A DNA stretch of 64,000 bases from Thalassomonas sp. RHCl1. GTDB lineage: Bacteria > Pseudomonadota > Gammaproteobacteria > Enterobacterales > Alteromonadaceae. Numbering within the stretch: the first letter of the stretch is position 1; each line of letters opens with the position of its first letter. A program made the translations under genes and the position numbers. Location: positions 558,001-622,000 of the forward strand of contig NZ_CANDNZ010000001.1 of the NCBI RefSeq assembly GCF_947387555.1, given 5' to 3'. This document shows, one piece after another, positions 45,871 through 53,264 of the stretch. The notes beneath the pieces were generated by a model. It saw only the letters and a program-made list of their open reading frames with translations, was not told the DNA's origin and searched no databases.

Positions 45871-46749
45871 TTATGTACTAAAGGCTGTTTTGATCCAGTC
45901 GGTAAAGGAGTCCAGGTCGGGGGCCGGAGCCAGGTTATGCTGGCGGATCAGGTAATAGCGGTCTTTGGTAAGCAGCTCGTGTTCGAATAATTTGACCAGC
46001 AGTTGTTCATTAAACCAGGCCTGGCTGATAGGCAAAGGTACCAGGGCGATGCCGACTCCCTGCTGGGCGGCGCGGGCAACGCCGAACATACTGTCAAACT
46101 GGATGATTTGCTTAGGGTTAAAGTCATCCAGTTGACAGCGTTCGGCCCATTGGTGCCAGGACCAGGGCCTGGAGCTGTGCAGGATCAGGGGAACCGAGGT
46201 TAATGCCTGATATCCTGTTTGTGACAGCTGCCGATATAACTTGGTATTGCATGCCGGTACATAAGAGACGGGGAAAAGATCATCGACCTGGCTGCCTTTG
46301 GGTTTGCTGGCGGCTAAAACAATCGACAAATCGCTGGCTTTGAGGGGGTCGCTGGATGATTTTACCGTTTCCAATTGTAAATTTATTTGCGGGTGTTGTT
46401 TCGCCCAGTCATTTAATTTAGGCACAAAAAGTTCACTGGCAAAAAACTCCGGCAAGCTGATGGTGATAGTGCTGTTTTGTTTGTTGTTGCTGAACTGGGC
46501 TATGGTGGTTTCGAGTTCGGCGATCAAAGGTTCAATGGCCTGATAAAACTGTCTGCCGGCGTTGGTTAATTCTATAGCGCGGGTTTGTCGCTGGAACAAC
46601 TGAATGCCGACTTGTTGTTCTAACTGTTTTATCTGGTGGCTTACCGCAGAAGGGGTTAAAAAAAGCTGGGCGGCGGCATGTTTAAAGCTGAGGCATTTTG
46701 CGGCAATACAAAAAGAGCGTAAACCGCGTATAGGTGTTTGAATGGCCAT
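45871..46749 (-). CDS. LysR family transcriptional regulator under apparent NtrC/sigma-54 control
   Basis: 292 residues. The N-terminal winged helix is LSFKHAAAQLFLTPSAVSHQ and IKQLEQQVGIQLFQRQTRAI (about 21-60), GcvA-like, followed by a two-lobe substrate-binding domain. Its own ATG is 43 bases after a sigma-54 promoter match at 46807-46792, and a consensus NtrC palindrome sits at 46890-46906, so the gene is probably induced by nitrogen limitation, as is the LysR regulator Nac in enteric bacteria. It is not a Nac orthologue by sequence. The target genes are unknown; the neighbours (secreted TPR protein, GNAT) are not obvious ones. Confidence 0.85.
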   Translation of the reverse strand: MAIQTPIRGLRSFCIAAKCLSFKHAAAQLFLTPSAVSHQIKQLEQQVGIQLFQRQTRAIELTNAGRQFYQAIEPLIAELETTIAQFSNNKQNSTITISLPEFFASELFVPKLNDWAKQHPQINLQLETVKSSSDPLKASDLSIVLAASKPKGSQVDDLFPVSYVPACNTKLYRQLSQTGYQALTSVPLILHSSRPWSWHQWAERCQLDDFNPKQIIQFDSMFGVARAAQQGVGIALVPLPISQAWFNEQLLVKLFEHELLTKDRYYLIRQHNLAPAPDLDSFTDWIKTAFST

Positions 46750-46791
46750 AAGTTTATGATTATTAGTAAGTTAATTAAGCTAACATCAAAA

Positions 46792-46807
46792 AGCAAATCA
46801 AAGGCCA
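46792..46807 (-). promoter_or_regulatory. Sigma-54 promoter (-24/-12) of the LysR gene
   Basis: On the minus strand TGGCCTTTGATTTGCT fits TGGCAC-N5-TTGCW: the invariant GG and GC are exactly 10 bases apart, TGGC and TTGC are perfect, and only the two bases after TGGC differ. It ends 43 bp before the LysR ATG. Confidence 0.65.
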
Positions 46808-46889
46808 TTTCTTATGTTGTTGTTTTTTAAGTTATTAGTTGTTTTTTGTTTTAATCCGGGTGCTCAGGGAGTACATAAAAAATGATTTT

Positions 46890-46906
46890 TGCACCATGGT
46901 GGTGCA
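46890..46906. promoter_or_regulatory. NtrC binding site (enhancer)
   Basis: TGCACCATGGTGGTGCA is a perfect match to the NtrC consensus TGCACC-N5-GGTGCA. It lies about 110 bp upstream of the predicted sigma-54 start site, the usual enhancer distance. In principle it could also be a short terminator hairpin for plus-strand RNA, but no plus-strand gene precedes it. Confidence 0.65.
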
Positions 46907-46991
46907 TTTTGTTTAGTCTGAGGTTAATGCTGTTTCTCTTGGCTTAGAGATAAGGCAACTGAGAATATGATCTGTAGATAAGAGAAGGCAT

Positions 46992-47017
46992 AAAAAAAGG
47001 GCATAGAAACTATGCCC
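46992..47017 (-). terminator. Intrinsic terminator after the GNAT gene
   Basis: GGGCATAG (46999-47006), AAA loop, CTATGCCC (47010-47017); on the minus strand it is followed by seven T. It ends the ribB-GNAT side transcript before the LysR control region. The rest of 46750-47166 holds the NtrC and sigma-54 sites and no gene I can support. Confidence 0.85.
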
Positions 47018-47166
47018 GCAATGAAACAACGATTTTTGAAATCGGGGGAAATCAAAATCAAACTCAGCTTATGACAAGGTGCACTTAAGTACAAACGAGT
47101 AAAATTCACCACCGGGATTAATTTTTTTCATCTGTTGCAAGGGGCTTTCAGGGCTTTATGCTTGAG

Positions 47167-47937
47167 TTATCCTGTTTTGATACGATAGGCAATATAGCTT
47201 TCTCGCCGTGTATAGCCAAGCTTTTGCGCTAACCTTAATGAGGCTTCATTACCTGCATCCCAATGAGGAATGACCTTGGCGGTTAAGCATGTTTTTACTA
47301 AGGTAGCGCCAAGGGAGGTTGCTATACCTTTACCCCGGTGTTTTTCATCTACCATGATATTGATCTCAATGCCTTTATTACATACTAAAGCGGAAGAGGC
47401 GACCGCAACAATTTGCTTGTTTATACAAGCAACAAAACCTATTCCCCGGGCGAGAAAATTTTCTGCAGAGGAAAAGTTTTGTAAGTGGTAGCCGAACTGT
47501 TCGCTTTTACTGATCGCTCTGGCATAGCTTTCATCTATGGCGAAAATCGTAGTATTAGCCCCGGACTTGGCAATCCATTGATTTAGCTCCTCGATACAAA
47601 GGCTTTGATGAGACATCGAATAACGCGTAAGGCTTTCCAGTTCAATGTGCCGGCTGGCCTGTAGTTTATCAAGCCACTGCTGCGGGCCGGGTAGTAATAT
47701 TGAATTAGTTGATAACACCTTAATTATGCGCCCGGCATCTTGATGGGCGCTATTGCCGCCTAAAAGACAAAAAATGCCATTTTTAATCACGAAAACATCG
47801 GGACTAAGGGCATTGTTTGCATATATCTGGCACATGCCTGAATCAAGAATACTGTCAAAGGTAAGGTCGACACGCTTATATAAGCCGTAGATTTTATCAA
47901 TTAATGTTTTGCTAGCCTGCTTATTTAATAGTTGCAT
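47167..47937 (-). CDS. GNAT family N-acetyltransferase (two-domain)
   Basis: 256 residues. The C-terminal GNAT domain (about 125-250) shows the acetyl-CoA-binding motif as VDEKHRGKGIATSLGATLVK (R/Q-x-x-G-x-G/A) and the late HWDAGNEASLRLAQKLGY. The N-terminal half (about 1-120) is a separate domain as in the zwittermicin-resistance-like GNAT_acetyltran group. Substrate unknown. No strong ribosome site precedes the ATG. It lies just after the ribB terminator hairpin, so any expression from ribB is read-through. Confidence 0.75.
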   Translation of the reverse strand: MQLLNKQASKTLIDKIYGLYKRVDLTFDSILDSGMCQIYANNALSPDVFVIKNGIFCLLGGNSAHQDAGRIIKVLSTNSILLPGPQQWLDKLQASRHIELESLTRYSMSHQSLCIEELNQWIAKSGANTTIFAIDESYARAISKSEQFGYHLQNFSSAENFLARGIGFVACINKQIVAVASSALVCNKGIEINIMVDEKHRGKGIATSLGATLVKTCLTAKVIPHWDAGNEASLRLAQKLGYTRRESYIAYRIKTG

Positions 47938-47947
47938 GGGAATACTT

Positions 47948-47988
47948 TTAAAAAAGGTGGAATAACCGGATATCAGCTATTCCACCTT
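47948..47988 (-). terminator. Intrinsic terminator after ribB
   Basis: AAGGTGGAATA (47954-47964) and TATTCCACCTT (47978-47988) form an 11-bp stem, followed on the minus strand by TTTTTT-like sequence, 7 bp after the ribB stop. Confidence 0.8.
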
Positions 47989-47994
47989 GTGGGC

Positions 47995-48648
47995 CTAGGC
48001 TACATCGGATTTTTCATCAAGCAGCACCTCAGCGATATCCTCTATGGTCAGCAAGACCAGCTGATGATTTAAGGCATACTCCACCAGGTCTTGTCCTTTC
48101 ATCATAGTGCCGTCTTTATGCATTAATTCACATAAAACGGCGCTTGGTGATAACCCGGCAAGTTGGCATAAGTCTACGCCTCCTTCGGTATGGCCCCGAC
48201 GGGAAAGCACACCTCCGGGCTCAGCCTTAAGGGGAAACACATGGCCGGGATGTGCCAAGTCATCCGGGTGGGCACTTGCCGCTATTGCTGTTTTTATGGT
48301 TTGCACACGATCCGCCGCACTAACTCCTGTGGTCACCCCTTGCTTTGCTTCGATGGAAACCGTGAAGGCGGTGTTATTTTTGCTGGAGTTATTGGTTACC
48401 ATCTGAGGTAACTGCAATTGTTTTAACTTTTCTTCGGTTAACGCCAGGCAAACGATGCCTGAGCAGTCGGTGATTAATTGCGCCATGCTATTTGGGTTAA
48501 TAAGCTCGGCGGCAACAATCAAGTCACCTTCGTTTTCACGATTCGGATCGTCCATAAGCACTACGGCTTTGCCAAGACCAAGGTCTCGACAGGCATTATT
48601 GATGCGTTCTCGTGGGGTTAAGCCAAACTGGCTAAGGTTGATATTCAT
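47995..48648 (-). CDS. ribB: 3,4-dihydroxy-2-butanone 4-phosphate synthase
   Basis: 217 residues from the ATG at 48648, which has AGGAG six bases upstream; the in-frame extension to 48768 lies in the riboswitch expression platform and is not part of the protein. Motifs: [20 protein letters not shown] (metal and substrate acids, about 27-46), [27 protein letters not shown] and HPGHVFPL...[16 protein letters not shown]. It converts ribulose 5-phosphate to the four-carbon riboflavin precursor. It is a stand-alone RibB (no RibA fusion), controlled by the FMN riboswitch upstream. Confidence 0.96.
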   Translation of the reverse strand: MNINLSQFGLTPRERINNACRDLGLGKAVVLMDDPNRENEGDLIVAAELINPNSMAQLITDCSGIVCLALTEEKLKQLQLPQMVTNNSSKNNTAFTVSIEAKQGVTTGVSAADRVQTIKTAIAASAHPDDLAHPGHVFPLKAEPGGVLSRRGHTEGGVDLCQLAGLSPSAVLCELMHKDGTMMKGQDLVEYALNHQLVLLTIEDIAEVLLDEKSDVA

Positions 48649-48653
48649 GTTAA

Positions 48654-48682
48654 TCTCCTGATTTTGATGTTCAAAATTCAGG
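48654..48682 (-). promoter_or_regulatory. Ribosome-site-sequestering hairpin of the ribB riboswitch
   Basis: On the minus strand CCTGAATTTTGA pairs with TCAAAATCAGG (one bulged A, 3-nt loop), and the second arm contains the AGG of the ribB AGGAG site (48655-48659). This suggests translation-level control; no strong terminator is seen between aptamer and ribB. Confidence 0.6.
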
Positions 48683-48761
48683 GGAACGAGGAAAGTTAAT
48701 GGCAGCACAAAAAGCACCACCCGGTAAACCGGATAGTGGATTTGTGTTGTCATTTTTTCTT

Positions 48762-48947
48762 CTCCCATCCGGACTTTACGGGACTATCGCTGAGATAACG
48801 ATTTTACCCTGAACCGTCGGCTCCGGATTTACACCGGATCTGCTGGACCTTTACCACATGTTTGCAACTCACGGTAAAGCGCTCGCGGGCTGATAATTTT
48901 TACAAATTAATCACCGCCGGTGGGGAATTCCACCCCGCCCTGAAGAA
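48762..48947 (-). ncRNA. FMN riboswitch (RFN element) upstream of ribB
   Basis: On the minus strand the RFN consensus blocks follow in order: CTTCAGGGCGGGGTGGAATT, CCCCACCGGCGGT, CAGCCCGCGAGCG, CAGCAGATCCGGTG, TCCGGAGCCGACGGT and AGTCCGGATGGGAGA. The aptamer binds FMN and shuts off riboflavin synthesis. The gap from here to DUF99 (48961-49054) shows nothing else. Confidence 0.95.
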
Positions 48948-49054
48948 TTATGCCATTTAAGGCACCGGGGATTTTATCGGCAATTAAATAGCTGTTAAAG
49001 TTATTTAGTAAAATTTTTCTTTTTTCAAGTAATGGCTGTAGGTATCAAGAAAAA

Positions 49055-49669
49055 ATGAAGTCACTGGCAGAAGTTATAAGGTTAAATAAGCAGTTACGTA
49101 CCATAGGCTTTGATGATGCTCCCTTTAACCGTCAAGCGGGCAGCAAAGTCAATATTTCCGGGATTGTTTGTACCAATACCCGCTTTGAAGGCATGTTATG
49201 GGGAGAGGCCAGTAAAGACGGGGTCGATGCTACAGATGTGCTGATTAATATGCTTAAACCCAGCAAGTTTTATCAGCAGGTGCATGCGGTACTGCTCGAC
49301 GGTATCGCCATTGGTGGTTTTAACCTGATCAACCTGGAAGAATTAAATGAAGCTCTGCAGTTACCTTGTATTGCGGTTATGCGTAAACAGCCGGATGTTA
49401 CAGCGGTGAAACAAGTACTGAGTCGTTTTGATGATGCCGAGTTTCGTTTAGCGACTTTGGCTGCTGCCGGCGATATTTTTACTTACACCACAACCGCTGC
49501 TGATGAAAAGCAACGCACCTTTGTCTATCAGGTAAAGGGCTGCGGGGCTGAAACGGCGGGTTTATTACTGGAAAAAGTCACCGACAACGGTAATGTGCCG
49601 GAAACCTTGCGCCTGGCCCATTTAATCGGTGCCGCGGTTAAAACGGGGCAAAGCAGTAATAGTGCTTAA
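49055..49669 (+). CDS. DUF99 family protein (endonuclease dU-like)
   Basis: 204 residues. Resembles the DUF99 family by the opening LRTIGFDDAPFNRQAGSKV, the core GIVCTNTRFEGMLWG (about 37-51), FYQQVHAVLLDGIAIGGFNL (about 73-93) and PCIAVMRKQPD. Archaeal members have been described as endonucleases acting on deoxyuridine; the bacterial role is unproven. It is more frequent in archaea than in gammaproteobacteria. It stands alone, divergent from the ribB riboswitch. Confidence 0.65.
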   Translation: MKSLAEVIRLNKQLRTIGFDDAPFNRQAGSKVNISGIVCTNTRFEGMLWGEASKDGVDATDVLINMLKPSKFYQQVHAVLLDGIAIGGFNLINLEELNEALQLPCIAVMRKQPDVTAVKQVLSRFDDAEFRLATLAAAGDIFTYTTTAADEKQRTFVYQVKGCGAETAGLLLEKVTDNGNVPETLRLAHLIGAAVKTGQSSNSA

Positions 49670-49855
49670 AATCCAGCTTCATTGATATTTTTAACCCGGG
49701 TACTGACTTTATAGCGCAAGCTGATTTTTATTCCAGAATATTTTTCTTTGGTTCGATTCTTGCTGTATTATTGTGCAACTGAAAGGGGCTAAAATCTCTC
49801 AGTTGAACGTCAATCTTTCATCTTTTTTCATGAAAAAGTGTAGTAGGAAAAATAA

Positions 49856-50530
49856 ATGAAATTAAAATTTTTAAAATTGCCCTTGGCGGGACTGATTTTG
49901 TGTGTCAGTGGCTTGTTTAATGTCGCCAATGCCGGCTTGATCACTATCGGCGCCTTAACCAGTAACGATGACGGCTCAACCAATGTTATCACCGATACCT
50001 TAAATGACCGTGAGTGGTTAAGATGGGATCTGTTAGCAGATCTTACCCATGCCCAGACATTAGCTGAGATAGCTTCAGGTGCGTATGCCGGTTGGACTAT
50101 TGCCGGGGCCGATGATGCTAATTTGTTCCTTGATGCCTTATATGGCGGGGCTGATCACGGCTGTAGCGATAATGTTACTATAATCCTCAATTGTGCCGAC
50201 ACCGGTTCGTATACTAGTCCACAATATAAAGCTCTTTTTGGGGATTCCGGCAGCAGCGGAACAGAAACGGCGTGGTTTTATGATGATACCTTAACGGATA
50301 ACCAGGCCGGAATGTTATATCTACATAACGGTGAGGATAACCGGAAAATCAACACTTATAGCACCATTGCCGTGAGCGATAATTTTTCCAAGTATGGTTT
50401 GTGGTCAAGCTCAGGCACCATAGGTTGGCTAATGTATCGTTCAACCGCTCAGGTACCGGAGCCACCGGCCTTGGCTATTTTTGCATTAGCGCTGGCAGGT
50501 TTTGGGCTGCGTCGGTTTACCAAGCAATAA
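49856..50530 (+). CDS. PEP-CTERM sorted exported protein
   Basis: 224 residues, AGGA ribosome site seven bases upstream. Signal peptide (1-26, ANA|GL), a mature domain rich in Asp/Gly/Thr/Ser with WLRWDLLADLTHAQTLAEIA (about 59-78) and four Cys, then the sorting tail VPEPPALAIFALALAGFG and LRRF. The Pro-Glu-Pro motif, hydrophobic helix and Arg pair mark it for an exosortase, which is not in this window. Such proteins are usually released or attached to exopolysaccharide. The mature domain resembles that of other marine PEP-CTERM proteins of unknown function. Confidence 0.8.
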   Translation: MKLKFLKLPLAGLILCVSGLFNVANAGLITIGALTSNDDGSTNVITDTLNDREWLRWDLLADLTHAQTLAEIASGAYAGWTIAGADDANLFLDALYGGADHGCSDNVTIILNCADTGSYTSPQYKALFGDSGSSGTETAWFYDDTLTDNQAGMLYLHNGEDNRKINTYSTIAVSDNFSKYGLWSSSGTIGWLMYRSTAQVPEPPALAIFALALAGFGLRRFTKQ

Positions 50531-50551
50531 TTAAAATTACTTTGATTAATT

Positions 50552-50579
50552 AAAGCACCGTGTTTTCGGTGCTTTTTTG
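50552..50579 (+). terminator. Intrinsic terminator after the PEP-CTERM gene
   Basis: AAAGCACCG (50552-50560), 6-nt loop, CGGTGCTTT (50567-50575) and TTT. The A-run makes it usable by the convergent AhpD-like gene as well. Confidence 0.85.
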
Positions 50580-50599
50580 TGTTTTTCTTTGATGAGCTA

Positions 50600-51190
50600 T
50601 CAGATGTGCTTTCCCCTGCTCCAGCTTGAGTTTGCAAGCAAACGTTCACCGGCATCTACCGCGCCTGCTTCCATGGTCGTGCCCATAGAGTCATTCCAGC
50701 GGTTTAAATAGCCGAATAATGCAATCACCCCTAAAATTTCAACGACTTCACCGTCATCCCAATATTCATGCATTTTTGCGGTGATCTCATCTGTTACCGC
50801 ATTAGGCACGCTTGAGGCAGCTAAAGCCAGTTCAAAAGCGGCTTTCTCTGCCTCGCTATAGAGGTCGCTTTCCCGAAATGACCAGATGTTTTCCAGGCGC
50901 TCTTCGCTGCCACCATAGCGCTCTGCTGCCAGGATAGTATGGGCTTCACAGTAGCGGCAGCCGGTATTGGCACTGGTGATATAACCGATTAAACGTTTTT
51001 GCTCGGCAGTAACCCTGCCTTTATTTTCCATTACCGCCATATTCAGGTTAATAAAGGCTTTGGCAATGGCTGGCCGGCGTTGCATGGTTAATACGCTGTT
51101 GGGACAAAAGCCTAAGGTTTCATTAAAAAACTTTGCCAGTTCGGCAACGTCTTCATTTGCGTCAGGCGCTAGCGGGGTTACTAAGGGCAT
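50600..51190 (-). CDS. Carboxymuconolactone decarboxylase/AhpD-like peroxidase family protein
   Basis: 196 residues, GGAG seven bases upstream. The helical AhpD fold carries the redox motif CRYCEAHTILAAERYGG (CxxC followed by xxH; about 77-93), and two further typical stretches, VTDEITAKMHEYWDDGEVVE and LGVIALFGYLNRWNDSMGT. Such proteins reduce peroxides or act as related thiol enzymes. It is divergent from the MarR gene, with two MarR-type operators in between, so it is probably the target of that repressor. Confidence 0.8.
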   Translation of the reverse strand: MPLVTPLAPDANEDVAELAKFFNETLGFCPNSVLTMQRRPAIAKAFINLNMAVMENKGRVTAEQKRLIGYITSANTGCRYCEAHTILAAERYGGSEERLENIWSFRESDLYSEAEKAAFELALAASSVPNAVTDEITAKMHEYWDDGEVVEILGVIALFGYLNRWNDSMGTTMEAGAVDAGERLLANSSWSRGKHI

Positions 51191-51245
51191 ATCTGTTCTC
51201 CGTTTATCAAATGATGCTAATTTAAACTACTATATGATCTGTATG

Positions 51246-51257
51246 TTGCATATGCAA
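51246..51257. promoter_or_regulatory. MarR-type operator copy 1
   Basis: TTGC-ATAT-GCAA, within a 16-bp perfect palindrome TGTTGCATATGCAACA (51244-51259), between the AhpD-like and MarR genes. Confidence 0.6.
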
Positions 51258-51268
51258 CAATAATGTTG

Positions 51269-51280
51269 TTGCAAGTGCAA
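51269..51280. promoter_or_regulatory. MarR-type operator copy 2
   Basis: TTGC-AAGT-GCAA, with the same arms as copy 1 and 23 bp centre to centre from it, roughly two helical turns. Confidence 0.55.
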
Positions 51281-51332
51281 TATAATGAAGGTTTTTATTT
51301 AGATGAGGAAAATGATAGAGTTACAGTAATTT

Positions 51333-51935
51333 TTGCTCAATAAGGTTAAGCCCATCACTAAGTCAGCTCGCAGTCAGGCATTTACTTTGACAGACAAAGT
51401 AGAGAATCCGTTAGATTTAATCTCCCACCTGCCGTTTAGACTGGCAGTGGTCAGTAATCTATTGGCATTGGACAGGGATTGGAAAATCAGGAACCTAACC
51501 GAACTGGAGCCAAGAGAAATGCGGGTACTGCTCAACATTGGCTCTTATATGCCGATTAAATCAGCTGATATTGCTTACCAGTCAAGATTAGATTCTTATA
51601 CTGTCAGCCGGGCGGTTAAAAAGTTGTTGGTGTTAAACTTGATCGAATCCCGTCAAGATGAAAGCAAAAAGAATGTGAAAAACTTATACCTGAATGATGA
51701 AGGTAAGGCGCTATATCAAAAACTGACACAAGCCATGGATGAAAGGGCTAACTTGTTGGAAGAAGTATTGACGGATAGCGAAAAATCACTATTTTTTAAT
51801 ATGCTTGAACGTATTGAAAACAAAGCGGAAGCTATTTTAGCAACTCAGGCAGCAGAGTTAATTGAAAATGGTTTAGAAGCACCAGCGGATCAGAAAGAGC
51901 TTATTCGCTGGCATAAAAAAACCAACAGCCAATAG
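51333..51935 (+). CDS. MarR family transcriptional regulator
   Basis: 200 residues with a TTG start and no clear ribosome site, so the N-terminus is uncertain. The winged helix-turn-helix (about 65-135) reads MRVLLNIGSYMPIKSADIAY, SRLDSYTVSRAVKKLLVLNL and IESRQDESKKNVKNLYLND, with the MarR wing Asp/Arg pattern. Dimerisation helices flank it. It probably represses the divergent AhpD-like gene and itself through the TTGC-N4-GCAA sites. No ligand can be predicted; the Cys-free sequence argues against direct thiol sensing. Confidence 0.8.
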   Translation: MLNKVKPITKSARSQAFTLTDKVENPLDLISHLPFRLAVVSNLLALDRDWKIRNLTELEPREMRVLLNIGSYMPIKSADIAYQSRLDSYTVSRAVKKLLVLNLIESRQDESKKNVKNLYLNDEGKALYQKLTQAMDERANLLEEVLTDSEKSLFFNMLERIENKAEAILATQAAELIENGLEAPADQKELIRWHKKTNSQ

Positions 51936-52180
51936 GCACTTATCTAATATGTGCTCCTCCCCCCGCTAGAGTATAAGGGGGCACCTTCTAACTTAACCAA
52001 GTCCTTAACTATGCGGCGTCCGGAACGGCAAGCCTGGTATCTGGCTAACGGGCTGCCTCCAGCTTGTTGGCATCATAATATTGAACCTCTTCACTTATCT
52101 CAGATCGGCAGGTTATTCGCCGTGCGCTTAATCATGCTTGTTATCCTGCCCGACGTTTTTTAAAAATTATTTGCTAAAAA
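51936..52180. other. Intergenic stretch without a supported gene
   Basis: About 245 bases between the marR stop and the sigma promoter at 52181. A plus-strand open stretch exists (51951-52163), but it has no ribosome site or recognisable motif. I see no repeats or RNA structure that I can name here. Confidence 0.5.
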
Positions 52181-52210
52181 TGAACCTGCTTGCCTTTTGC
52201 TGCGTATTAA
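52181..52210 (+). promoter_or_regulatory. ECF sigma promoter 1 (DUF2878 operon)
   Basis: TGAACC (52181-52186), exactly 18 nt, TATTAA (52205-52210), 27 bp before the ATG. It has the same layout as promoters 2 and 3 and resembles the RpoE/ChrR-type promoter (TGATCC-N18-TAA). Confidence 0.65.
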
Positions 52211-52237
52211 CCCAATAAACCTGGAACAATTGCCATT

Positions 52238-52750
52238 ATGCTGATTAATGCGCTTATTTTTAACCTGATGTGGTTTGGCTGTATCTATTGGGGTAATAGC
52301 TTTGCTTTGCTGGTGCCTGTGTGGGCGGTTTTGCATTTGCATTTTAGCCGTAATAGCAAAAGGGAGGCCTGCTATGTGCTGTTGGTGACCTTGCTCGGTA
52401 CTGTTACCGATAGTTTACTGATGCATGCCGGGGTCTTTGAGTTTGTGCAAAGTGATTTCATTGTGCCGTTTTGGCTGATCATGATATGGCTGAGTTTTTC
52501 CTTAACCTTAAATGCCAGCCTGAAATTCTTGCAAGGTCGTACCGCCCTGCAATTTTTGGCCGGCGCTGTTTTCCCGCCACTGAGTTATTTGGCGGGAAAA
52601 ACCCTGGCAGCTGTCAGCTTTGGTTACTCTACGCTGTTGACCTTAGTCTTGCTCAGCCTTATCTGGAGCCAGTTAATGATGCTCTTTTTTCGTTTAAGTA
52701 TCTGGACAGGAGTGAACCAGGCCCATGAAGATAATATTCATTACGCTTAG
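52238..52750 (+). CDS. DUF2878 membrane protein
   Basis: 170 residues with about five membrane helices (LINALIFNLMWFGCIYWGNS at the start; FIVPFWLIMIWLSFSLTLN in the middle). Matches the DUF2878 family, found almost only in clusters with ChrR-type sigma systems, CFA synthase and DUF3833 proteins. Function unknown; probably a membrane partner in lipid modification. First gene of the operon DUF2878-CHI-DUF3833 (and perhaps LON); it overlaps the next gene by 26 bases. Confidence 0.75.
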   Translation: MLINALIFNLMWFGCIYWGNSFALLVPVWAVLHLHFSRNSKREACYVLLVTLLGTVTDSLLMHAGVFEFVQSDFIVPFWLIMIWLSFSLTLNASLKFLQGRTALQFLAGAVFPPLSYLAGKTLAAVSFGYSTLLTLVLLSLIWSQLMMLFFRLSIWTGVNQAHEDNIHYA

Positions 52751-53264
52751 TCTTTTTGCTTGTTCATTTTCAGTTTTGCCGGCGAGAATTTTGTCTCACG
52801 GCAATGGCCCTGATGCTGTGGTTTTAGATAGGAGCCGGTTGCAACTGGTGGGGCAGGCGCAACTTTCGGTATTGTTCTGGGATATTTATCAAAGCCGTTT
52901 ATATACGTCTTCAGGACGGTTTAGCCGGGATGAACAGCAGCTGTTATTTGAAATCAACTATCAAAGAGATATTTCTCGCAAGGAACTAGTCTCGGCAACC
53001 CTGGAGCAATGGCAGCACCTGGATATAGCGGAAAGTGATTATCAGCAATATTTACCCTACCTCAAAGCCCTGTGGCCGGATGTCAGTGCCGGGGATACCT
53101 TAACTTTGTTTTCAGATGGCAGCGGCAGTGCTTTTTATTTTAATGGCCGCTATCTGGGCAAGATAAGGGATGAAAAGTTCGCCGGGATGTTTTTGGATAT
53201 CTGGTTATCCCCGAGAACGAGCCGGCCAGGGATCAGAAAAGCGCTGTTGGGGATATCACCATGA
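52725..53264 (+). CDS. Chalcone isomerase-like (CHI-fold) exported protein
   Basis: 179 residues with a signal peptide (1-20). The mature part has the chalcone-isomerase-like pattern seen in many proteobacterial proteins: QLVGQAQLSVLFWDIYQSRL (about 37-56), a YQRDISRKELVSATLEQW segment (about 80-97) and a GSAFYFNGRYLGKI end (about 140-153). In plants and fungi this fold binds fatty acids; no isomerase activity should be assumed. It starts 26 bases inside the DUF2878 gene and its stop overlaps the DUF3833 start. Confidence 0.75.
   Translation: MKIIFITLSLFACSFSVLPARILSHGNGPDAVVLDRSRLQLVGQAQLSVLFWDIYQSRLYTSSGRFSRDEQQLLFEINYQRDISRKELVSATLEQWQHLDIAESDYQQYLPYLKALWPDVSAGDTLTLFSDGSGSAFYFNGRYLGKIRDEKFAGMFLDIWLSPRTSRPGIRKALLGISP

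Noticed and set aside
45730..45990. 86-residue plus-strand open frame overlapping the LysR gene end
   Set aside because: It has no ribosome site and mostly runs antisense to the LysR gene, whose protein motifs are clear.
46890..46906. Intrinsic terminator made by the TGCACC...GGTGCA palindrome
   Set aside because: No plus-strand gene ends upstream of it, and the match to the NtrC consensus plus the sigma-54 promoter downstream explains it better.
46924..47112. 62-residue minus-strand open frame as a gene
   Set aside because: It runs through a strong terminator hairpin (46999-47017), has no ribosome site and no recognisable motif.
48649..48768. N-terminal extension of RibB ([16 protein letters not shown]...)
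   Set aside because: It lies in the riboswitch expression platform, and the ATG at 48648 has a perfect AGGAG site and matches the normal RibB start.
51951..52163. 70-residue plus-strand open frame as a gene or an IS remnant
   Set aside because: No ribosome site, no motif, no inverted repeats or target duplication around it.
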